From Leptobrachium leishanense (lineage: Eukaryota > Chordata > Amphibia > Anura > Megophryidae): a DNA stretch of 64,000 nucleotides. Shown here piece after piece: positions 56,594 through 64,000 of the stretch (position 1 is the first letter of the stretch; every line of letters begins with the position of its first letter). Both the position numbers and the translations under genes were made by a program. The DNA is taken from positions 86,641,877 through 86,705,876 of the forward strand of contig CM019063.1 of assembly GCA_009667805.1 (NCBI GenBank), given 5' to 3'. The notes beneath the pieces are model-generated. The model did not search any database, was not told the origin of the DNA, and saw only the letters and a program-made list of their open reading frames with translations.

Positions 56594-57353
56594 CGGTGAA
56601 AAGCAGGAGAATGACTGGAGAATGGAAAATTCTAGACCAAATAGCCGATTTGGAAAGTGAGATAAATGGGAGAATTTTTCTGGTTCGGCTATTTTGACCT
56701 AGAATTTTCCACTCTCCAGTCATTCTCCGGAGTTTCACCTTTCTCTGAATAACCCTGTCATGGTTATTCAGAGAGCGGTGAAGAGCAGGAGAATGACTGG
56801 AGAATGGAAAATTCTAGGTCAAAATAACCAAACCAGAAAAATTCTCCCATTTAGGCTAGGGTCAGACTAGCGAATTTTTAACGTGCGTGATTTGGAGACG
56901 TCAGACCCTGCTCATGTCCGGCCAACATAACGTCCAGACACCCAAAGTTTCCTGGTTTGGATCCGTAAAAAAATCACGCACGAAAATGCGCATCGTATGA
57001 CCGTTTTCGCGCAATCCGTGAAAAAGTATGGCAATGCGTTCGGATGCACTTTTTGACGGTCGCTGCGAAAAATGCGTTAGTCTGACCCTAGCCTTATCTC
57101 CCTTTCCAAATCGGCTATTTGGTCCAGATTGTTCTCTTTTCCTGCCATTCTCCTGGTTTTCACCTTTCTCTGAACAACCCCGAGAGAGAGGTGAAAGCCA
57201 GGAGAACTAGCAGGAGAAGAGAACAATCTAGACCAAATAGCTAATTTGGAAAGTGAGTTAAATGGGAGAATTTTTCTGGTTTGGCTACTTTGACCTAGAA
57301 TTTTCACTTCTCCAGTTATTCTCCTGCTTTTCACCGCTCTCTGAATAACCCTG
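56594..57353. mobile_element. Three tandem family A MITE copies
   Basis: Copy one (about 56594-56757) lacks its left tip. Copy two begins CATGGTTATTCAGAGAGCGG at 56759, is split by a PIF MITE, and ends at about 57181 with CTCTGAACAACCCCG. Copy three (about 57182-57353) begins GAGAGAGAGGTGAAAGCC and ends CTGAATAACCCTG. Shared borders suggest tandem amplification or insertion next to earlier copies. Confidence 0.75.
56854..57093. mobile_element. PIF/Harbinger-type MITE inside a family A MITE
   Basis: Ends GGCTAGGGTCAGACTAGCG and GTTAGTCTGACCCTAGCC, flanked by TTA (56851-56853 and 57094-57096). The host MITE reads CCCATTTA before and TCTCCCTTTCC after, so the empty site is recoverable. At 240 bp it is a deleted version of the ~425-bp family. 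Confidence 0.88.
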
Positions 57354-57415
57354 TGAATGTTTAATCCCGAGGTGAAAAATAACATTGCTTTAGATTTTTT
57401 TCAAACACCAGTTAA

Positions 57416-58641
57416 CCACTTGGCTGCTATGGATGCGGTCAGCGCGTCCAGCCAAGTGGTTCTCCTGTGCTATGGACACGCTGAGCGCGTCCATGCACAG
57501 GAGGCAGCAATCCGCCGGATTCTGGCGGATTGCTGCGCCCCCCGGTGCGGGCTGACATCTTGCACTCTGGGACCCCGGCGGAGCAATTAGATGTCATCGC
57601 GGTGGCGCGATGACATCTAATTCAGGCGCGCCCCCCCCCACATGTGCGGAGGAAGCGCCTGAAAGGGAGGGGGGAGGTCCTTCGGACCTCTCTCCCTCCC
57701 GATCGCCGGGGGGGCAGAGGGTTAATCCAGGCACCGTTTGGAAGGGCACAGCCTCCCCTTCCAAACGGTGGCTGTGATTAACCCCTGGGGAGCCGGATCA
57801 CGAATCGGCGCTGAAAAGCGCCGGATCATGATCCTCTCCTGGAGCTGGCCGACATCTTGGATGTCGGCCAAGCCTCCAGGAACTCCCCTGAGGACTGGCG
57901 TCATCATGCATAGCACGATGACGCCAGTCCCGGAGTTAACCCCTAGCTGCCACCAATGGTGGAGATAGGAGGTTCATTGGAACCCCCTATCTCCCGATCC
58001 GTAGCAGCTAGGGATTAATGTTTGATATCGTTGGATCGGCCAGAGCATGGCCTTTCCAAGGATACTAAACATGAGCATGAAAAATGTTTTTTTTAAAAAA
58101 AATAAAAATAAAAAAATATATATATTTAAAAAAAAAAAAATCGAAAAAAAAAAAAAAAAGTTTTTTGGTTTGTTTTTGTTTTGTTAATGCAGCAATATTG
58201 TTCCCATTTCAATTATAATGTGAACAATAATGCTGCACTAACGATTTTTGTATGCGGTGCGTTTGTTAAAAAAAGCAAAATTTTCGCCAAAAAAAAATGT
58301 AACGAGACCCCAATTTCTAATTTTTTTTAACAAGCGCACCCCATACAAAATATAACCGCAAACGATCGCATGTTAAAATGTGAAAAAAAACACTTTACAC
58401 ATAATAAATTATTGAAAATTCTAATTTTATTGCATTTTTTGTTATAATATACAGACCTGACATAACGTATACATATAATAATGACATATTATGAATCTGC
58501 CAAGTCTGCCGGAAAGAACGATATATAATATGTCTGGGTCATATAGCAAAATATGGCTACAAAACGCGGTTAAACATGATGAGCGAAAGCGGTAAAAATG
58601 ACCTCAGCACAGAGGTGTGAAAAGCCTCAGCAGCGAAAGGG
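57416..58641. mobile_element. Divergent TTAA-bounded DNA element
   Basis: Ends CCACTTGGCTGCTATGG and CCTCAGCAGCGAAAGGG are imperfectly inverted, with TTAA at 57412-57415 and 58642-58645. Same overall plan as the other TTAA elements: CpG-rich stems, a GACATCTTGGATGTC palindrome (57850-57864), a GGTATC-like stem, then an A-rich zone. Sequence differs enough to be another family, without the TGACGTCA sites. Confidence 0.78.
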
Positions 58642-58801
58642 TTAAATGCATATTAGGATGTTTTAGGAGGGAAATTAATTCTCAAATCTCAATCAGAAAC
58701 AGACACCACCCCACCCCCTCAATATATTGTACAATGTATCAAATTGATTACCAGACTGAAAACACCTGGTGTTATGCCCGTTTGTGAACAGAGGTCATTA
58801 A

Positions 58802-59226
58802 GGCTAGGGTCAGACGAACGCATTTTTATGTTGTCTGTGAAAAAGTGCGTTCGAACGAATGGACGCATTTTTTCACGGAATACGCGATAGTGGTCATACT
58901 ATGCGCATTTTCGTCCGTGATTTTGTACGGATCATCAATAAAACACTTTTTGCGTCTGGACGTTATGTTGGCCGGACATTAGCAGCGTCTGACGTCTCCT
59001 AATCACGCACACACGCCGCTAGCGGACGCAGCGCACTCTGTACGTCAGTACCTGCGGTTTCACGTTCTCGAAAAAATGCGTTCATTTTCCACTTGCGTTG
59101 CGCAGCCGGACTTTTGTGCGACCGTACTTCGTATATTGGCCGTCATTGCCTGGCACTTGCTGCTAGTGCGGCCGTGATTAAGTGCGGCTGCACGCGCGTT
59201 CGCACTGCCTCAGTCTGACCCTAGCC
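58802..59226. mobile_element. PIF/Harbinger-type MITE (425 bp)
   Basis: Ends GGCTAGGGTCAGACGAACGC and CAGTCTGACCCTAGCC. Left flank reads TTAA and right flank TTA, consistent with a TTA duplication plus one extra A, or TAA with a change. Interior as in 43508-43933. Confidence 0.82.
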
Positions 59227-59254
59227 TTAGAGTTGATAATCTTTCCACGTACAC

Positions 59255-59390
59255 ATTAGTTTTTAATTCAATATCTAATGAACCGTTGCTTATAATATTC
59301 TGCAGTAAAGAGTCTCTTTATTTCTAGATTTTTTTTGTATTTTTTTAAGCATTTTCTATACTTTTTTCAAAATTTCTTTTTTTTTTTCGA
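59255..59390 (-). mobile_element. Family B fragment
   Basis: AATTCAATATCTAATGAACC, CTGCAGTAAAGAGTC and the T-rich tract match the middle of the ~860-bp CAGGGTTATTC elements; no termini. It abuts the CGAACCCGAAC zone of the surrounding hAT. Confidence 0.6.
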
Positions 59391-59501
59391 ACCCGAACCG
59401 AACACGCCCAGAAAGTTCGAAATTCGCGAACTTTCGAACTGCCAAAGTTCGGGTCGAACTCCGAACCGTCCGAACCCGAACAGCTCATCCCTAATCGCCA
59501 C

Positions 59502-60109
59502 CTCCTTATGGTCTCTGTGACCAATAAAACATAAATAGTAAATGGGGAGTACATCAAAATATATACACTTCATAGTGCAGTATAACAAGTCCATAGAAAT
59601 ATGAACACCCTAAGTCATCAGTCACAGGAGGAAATTAAAATCTAGGCACTTCAACGGTACTACTTTGCAGCTCCTCCCACCGCGTCTCCGCTTCTGGTAC
59701 CATCTACCACTGTCAGGAACATTAGACAGGCCTCTTCAGGATACACAGGAAATATATTCATTAGCAACAAAGTGGAACAATAAAATACAATAGAATAAAA
59801 CATGTCCTAAATTAATAATCCAGTGTGTTTCATCTTAATATTTAAAATACTTCATCAGTCTTAAATAGGGAATTCGCTCTTGGGATAAAACATCATTTTG
59901 CCTCTTTATAGATCAATTTTAAGATATCACCTTTAATATGCCGTGCAAGTTTGGGCACCTGTTCTGAAAAATAAAGGCGGGCAGCTTATAAACAGAATCT
60001 GAAGACTTAAGTAAATGGAAGCTTTAAGTTATGAAGAAAAGCTAACAAAGTTAAACCAGTTTAATTTTGAGAACTGAGCCTTAAATCTGATAACTCTATA
60101 TAAATATAT
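59502..60109. other. Unassigned DNA
   Basis: Continuation of the sequence before 56085. A TACTTCATCAGTCTTAAATA motif at 59850-59869 recalls dispersed frog repeats; no element ends or gene. Confidence 0.3.
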
Positions 60110-60369
60110 ACGGGGCCATTATAAACCATTGTCTGAAACCTAGTCATTACTATGACTATACAGGGTCAAACTTTTAGACTGGACAAAAGGAAATTCAACC
60201 TAAAGCATAGGAAAGGTTTTTTTTTCCATTGAGAACATAAACTGTGGAAATCTCTGCCTGTTGAGGTGGTTGGATCAGAGTCTTTACAGACTTTTAAACA
60301 ATGACTGGATGATGCAGTTCCTCCACTATATTTCCAGAGGGAACAAAGTTCCCTTTCTGCCTTTCTATG
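60110..60369 (+). mobile_element. Non-LTR retrotransposon C-terminal fragment
   Basis: Plus-strand counterpart of 19396-19590: DKRKFNLKHRKG-like and W(N)...LPVEVV-like codons with frameshifts, then the post-stop segment. It is cut at its right by the Tc1 element inserted at TA 60370-60371. Confidence 0.6.
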
Positions 60370-60633
60370 TACAGTCAGGTCCAGAAATATTGGGACATCG
60401 ACACAATTCTAACATCGTTGGCTCTATACACCACCACAATGGAGTTGGAATGAAACAAACACAATGTGCTTTAACTGCAGACTGTCAGCTTTAATTTGAG
60501 GGTATGTACATCCAACTCAGGTGAACGGTGTAGAATAGGACTTACAGCAGTTTGCAGATGTGCCTCCCACTTGTTAAGGGACCAAAGGTAATGGGACAGA
60601 ATAATAATCATAAATCAAACTTTCACTTCTTAA

Positions 60634-60847
60634 CCCCTTCACTGCTGAGCCATTTCACGTCTTAAAAAAACACGTTTTTCTTTTTTTTATTATTATTTTT
60701 ATTCTTTACTTTAAATATGGTCATGTTTGATATCATTGGAAAGGCCATGCTGCAAACAGTCAGAAGATATCGGGGTTCAGAGGAACCCCCTATCCTTCCT
60801 TAGGAGTCAATAAGGACGCTCCCCACATGTCCTCAGCAGTGAAAGGG
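60634..60847. mobile_element. 214-bp TTAA MITE inside Tc1 element 1
   Basis: Ends CCCCTTCACTGCTGAGCC and CCTCAGCAGTGAAAGGG are inverted, flanked by TTAA at 60630-60633 and 60848-60851. Tc1 element 2 shows the empty site (CTTTCTTAATACTTG, near 62508-62522). The interior GGTATCATTGG-like and GGGGTTCAGAGGAACCCCC words link it to the TTAA family. Confidence 0.92.
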
Positions 60848-61887
60848 TTAATACTTGGTTACAAATCCTTTGCAGTCAATCACAGCCTGAAGTCTGGAAT
60901 GCATAGACGTCACCAGACGTTGGGTTTCATCCCTGGTGATGCTCTGCCAGGCCTCTACTGCAACTGTCTTCAGTTCCTGCTTGTTCTTGGGGCATTTTCC
61001 CTTCAGTTTTGTCTTCAGCAAGTGAAATGCATGCTCAATGGGTTTCAGGTCAGGTGATTGACTTGGCCATTGCATAACATTCCACTTCTGTCCCTTCAAA
61101 AACTATTTGGTTGCTTTTGCAGTATGCTTTGGGTCATTGTCCATCTGCACTGTGAAGTGCCGTCCAATGAGTTCTACAGCATTTGGCTGAATGTGAGCAG
61201 AAAATATTGCCCAAAACACTTCAGAATTCATCCTGCTGCTTTTGTCAGCAGTCACATCATCAATAAATACAAGAGAACCAGTTCCATTGGCAGCCATACA
61301 TTCCCACGCCATGACACTACCACCACCATGCTTCACTGATGAGGTGGTATGCTTAGGATCATGAGCAGTTCCTTTCCTTCTCCATACTCTTCTCTTCCCA
61401 TCACTCTGGTACAAGTTGATCTTGGTGTCATCGGTGTCCATAGGATCTTGTTCCAGAACTGTGAAGCCTTTGTTAGGTGTTGTTTGGCAAACTCTAATCC
61501 GGCCTTCCTGTTTTTGACGCTCACCAATGGTTTACATCTTGTGATGAACCCTCTGTATTCACTCTGGTGAAGTCTTCTCTTGATTGTTGACTTTGACACA
61601 CATACACCTACCTCCTGGAGAGTGTTCTTGATCTGGCCAACTGTTGTGAAGGGTGTTTTCTTCACCAGGGAAAGAATTCTTCGGTCATCCACCACAGTTG
61701 TTTTCCGTGGTCTCCCAGGTCTTTTGGTGTTGCTGAGCTCACCGGTGCATTCCTTCTTTTTGACAATGTTCCAAACAGTTGTTTTGGCCACACCGAATGT
61801 TCTTGCTATCTCTCTGATGGGTTTGTTTTGTTTCTACAGCCTAATGATGGCTTGCTTCACTGATAGTGACAGCTCTTTGGATCTCAT
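60848..61887 (-). pseudogene. Tc1 transposase pseudogene (element 1)
   Basis: DD34E-type transposase remains. From the right, a start at MRSKELSLSVKQAIIRL (about 61887-61837) is followed by TAG (61834-61836). The next frame (61791-61333) gives the rest of the first helix-turn-helix (AKTTVWNIVKKK), the KRPGRPRKTT hinge, the second helix-turn-helix and the approach to the first catalytic Asp. A frameshift at the TDTDD site (about 61436) follows. 61441-61103 carries the GGGSVMAWECM region and the second Asp (QMDNDPKHTAK). After a stop, 61099-60848 carries the catalytic Glu (PIEHAFHLLK) and the C-terminus. At least three lesions. Confidence 0.88.
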
Positions 61888-62245
61888 CTTGAGAGTTGAC
61901 AGCAACAGATTCCAAATGCAAATAGCACACTTGAAATGAACTCTGGGCCTTTTATCTGCACATTGTAATTGGGGTAATGAGGGAATATCACACACCTGGC
62001 CATGGAATAGCTGAGAAGCCAATTGTCCCATTACCTTTGGTCCCTTAACAAGTGGGAGGCACATCTGTGAACTGCTGTAAGTCCTACACCGTTCACCTGA
62101 GATGGATGTACATACCCTCAAATTAAAGCTGACAGTCTGCAGCTAAAGCACATTGTGTTTGTTTCATTCCAACTCCATTGTGGTGGTGTATAGAGCCAAA
62201 GATGTTAGAATTGTGTAGATGTCCCAATATTTCTGGACCGGACTG

Positions 62246-62259
62246 TATATATATATATA
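62246..62259. repeat. (TA)7 spacer between two Tc1 elements
   Basis: Exactly 14 bp of alternating TA separates the right end of element 1 from the left end of element 2. As Tc1 duplicates TA, this looks like insertion of one element at the target of the other, with later TA expansion, or two hits in one TA run. Confidence 0.9.
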
Positions 62260-63908
62260 CAGTCAGGTCCAGAAATATTGGGACATCGACACAATTCTAA
62301 CATCTTTGGCTCTGTACACCACCACAATGGAGTTGGAATGAAACAAACACAATGTGTTTTAGCTGCAGACTGTCAGCTTTAATTTGAGGGTATGTACATC
62401 CATCTCAGGTGAACGGTGTAGGACTTACAGCAGTTCGCAGATGTGCCTCCCACTTGTTAAGGGACCAAAAGTAATGGGACAGAATAATAATCATAAATCA
62501 AACTTTCCTTTCTTAATACTTGTTTGAAAATCCTTTGCAGTCAATCACAGCCTGAAGTCTGCAATGCATAGACATCACCAGACGCTGGGTTTCATCCCTG
62601 GTGATGCTCTGCCAGGCCTCTACTGCAACAGTCTTCAGTTCCTGCTTGTTCTTGGGGCATTTTCCCTTCAGTTTTGTCTTCAGCAAGTGAAATGCATGCT
62701 CAATGAGATTCAGGTCAGGTGATTGACTTGGCCATTGCATAACATTCCACTTCTGTCCCTTCAAAAACTCTTTGGTTGCTTTTGCAGTATGCTTTGGGTC
62801 ATTGTCCATCTGCACTGTGAAGTGCCGTCCAATGAGTTCTGCAGCATTTGGCTGAATGTGAGCAGATAATATTGCCCGAAACACTTCAGAATTCATCCTG
62901 CTGCTTTTGTCAGCAGTCACATCATCAATAAATACAAGAGAACCAGTTCCATTGGCAGCCATACATGCCCACACCATGACACTACCACCACCATGCTTCA
63001 CTAATGAGGTGGTATGCTTCGGATCATGAACAGTTCCTTTCCTTCTCCATACTCTTCTCTTCCCATCACTCTGGTACAAGTTGATATTGGTCTCATCTGT
63101 CCATAGGATCTTGTTCCAGAACTGTGAAGGCTTTGTTAGGTGTTGTTTGGCAAACTCTAATCTGGCCTTCCTGTTTTTGAGGCTCACCAATGGTTTACAT
63201 CTTGTGGTGAACCTTCTGTATTTACTCTGGCGAAGTCTTCTCTTGATTGTTGACTTGCACACACATACACCTACCTCCTGGAGAGTGTTCTTGATCTGGC
63301 CAACTGTTGTGAAGGGTGTTTTCTTCACCAGGGAAAGACTTCTTCATTCATCCACCACAGTTGTTTTCCGTGGTCTCCCGGGTCTTTTGGTGTTGCTGAG
63401 CTCACCGGTACGTTCCTTCTTTTTGAGAATGTTCCAAACAGTTGTTTTGGCCACGCCTAATGTTCTTGCGATCTCTCTGATGGGTTTGTTTTGTTTCTAC
63501 AGCCTAATGATGGCTTGCTTCACTGATAGTGAAGGCTCTTTGAATCTCATCTTGAGAGTTGACAGCAACAGATTCCAAATACAAATAGCACACTTGAAAT
63601 GAACTCTGGGCCTTTTATCTGCACATTGTAATTGGGGTAATGAGGGAATATCACACACCTGGCCATGGAACAGCTGAGAAGCCAATTGTCCCATTACTTT
63701 TGGTCCCTTAACAAGTGGGAGGCACATCTGCAAACTGCTGTAAGTCCTACACCGTTCACCTGAGTTGGATGTACATACCCTCAAATTAAAGCTGACAGTC
63801 TGCAGTTAAAGCACATTGTGTTTGTTTCATTGCAACTCCATTGTGGTGGTGTATAGAGCCAAAGATGTTAGAATTGTGTCGATGTCCCAATATTTCTGGA
63901 CCTGACTG
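62260..63908 (-). mobile_element. Tc1-like transposon 2 (1,649 bp)
   Basis: Same family as element 1 and colinear with it, without the TTAA insertion. Ends CAGTCAGGTCC and GGACCTGACTG, TA at 62258-62259 and 63909-63910. Terminal repeats of about 226 bp. The inner ~1.2 kb holds the transposase on the minus strand. Length is typical for a full Tc1 element. Confidence 0.93.
62513..63550 (-). pseudogene. Tc1 transposase pseudogene (element 2), catalytic domain open
   Basis: The start is MRFKEPSLSVKQAIIRL (about 63550-63500), then TAG at 63497-63499, the same stop as in element 1. A TGA about 63341 in the hinge region (VDE-stop-RSLSLV) is a private lesion. From 63328 to 62513 the frame is open for 271 codons, covering the second helix-turn-helix (KSTIKRRLRQSKYR) and the whole RNase H-like domain. 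The catalytic residues are D in LWTDETNINLY, D in QMDNDPKHTAKATK and E in LNLIEHAFHLLK, spacing consistent with DD34E. The remaining open part lacks the N-terminal DNA-binding helices, so activity is not expected. Confidence 0.9.
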
Positions 63909-63910
63909 TA

Positions 63911-64000
63911 TATACACACAGCAAAATACGCCAGCACTCCAGGATTTTCCAAAAATAGTTGATTTATTGTATAATTTCTTCCATAAAATCGACGTTTCGG
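63911..64000. other. Start of a dispersed repeat cut by the window end
   Basis: CCAGCACTCCAGG... leads to ATCGACGTTTCGG at the last bases, resembling the GAAACGCGTTTCG motif at 48168. The element continues outside the window, so its class cannot be settled. Confidence 0.35.

Larger units (their letters stand above)
56093..59493. mobile_element. 3.4-kb hAT element with multiple nested insertions
   Basis: Ends TAGGGATGAGCCGAACACC and GAACAGCTCATCCCTA are inverted. ATCGCCAC is duplicated perfectly at 56085-56092 and 59494-59501. Sub-terminal zones are dense in CGAACCCGAAC words on both sides. The interior is a series of other elements: three family A MITEs, two PIF MITEs, a TTAA element and a family B fragment. 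The original element may have been only ~600-700 bp. No transposase present. Confidence 0.9.
60372..62245 (-). mobile_element. Tc1-like transposon 1 with long terminal repeats
   Basis: CAGTCAGGTCCAGAAATATT and its inverted partner ending CCGGACTG bound the element, with TA on each side. The terminal inverted repeats are about 226 bp (60372-60598 and 62020-62245), far longer than the ~25-30 bp of short-ended Tc1 elements. A 214-bp TTAA MITE (60634-60847) sits just inside the left repeat. Transposase lies on the minus strand between. Confidence 0.92.

Noticed and set aside
62513..63328. 271-codon frame considered as an active transposase gene
   Set aside because: It has the full DDE triad but lacks the N-terminal helix-turn-helix, which is cut off by TGA and TAG stops upstream.

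Overview
The window reads as repeat-rich, gene-poor vertebrate DNA, most likely from an anuran amphibian. This is inferred from the repeat mix: L2/Rex1-like LINE ends, Tc1 elements with ~226-bp terminal repeats, hAT and PIF/Harbinger MITEs, TTAA-bounded elements and LTRs. No host gene, tRNA, rRNA or CRISPR array could be supported; only one short open frame (44.5-44.8 kb) is even a weak host-exon candidate. Almost every long open frame is transposon-derived or an artefact of a minisatellite.

Layout. 0.5-3.8 kb: minus-strand LINE with endonuclease and reverse transcriptase remains, itself hit by an L2-like tail. 4-9.1 kb: MITEs and two hAT elements in anonymous DNA. 9.8-10.4 kb: a 127-bp direct duplication around a copied piece of a transposon 1.4 kb away. 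10.8-15.7 kb: a second LINE copy, split by a 3.2-kb TTAA element that carries an LTR-like piece and a hAT element with a minisatellite. 18.9-20.6 kb: probable hAT composite with a LINE tail and minisatellite. 22.8-23.3, 27.2-28.2 and 33.3-34.2 kb: LTR-type elements, the last two with matching target duplications. 25.3-26.5, 28.4-29.6 and 49.8-51.4 kb: related TTAA elements. 29.8-33.2 kb: hAT remnant, split by a Tc1, split by another hAT. 36-39.4 kb and 45.7-46.8 kb: elements ending in CAGGGTTATTC. 39.6-41.5 kb: intact-ended hAT with a 1.15-kb higher-order minisatellite and tandem palindromes. 52.5-53.4 kb: three mutually nested elements. 56.1-59.5 kb: a 3.4-kb hAT holding at least six other elements. 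60.4-63.9 kb: two adjacent Tc1 transposons with decayed transposases.

The strongest evidence is structural: terminal inverted repeats paired with target-site duplications read directly from the sequence (8 bp for hAT, TWA for PIF/Harbinger, TTAA, TA for Tc1, 3 bp for the CAGGGTTATTC group, 4-5 bp for LTRs). These give a relative order of insertions. Superfamily names come from general knowledge of these hallmarks, since no database search was possible. No intact autonomous transposase or reverse transcriptase remains, so the elements present are fossils or depend on enzymes encoded elsewhere.
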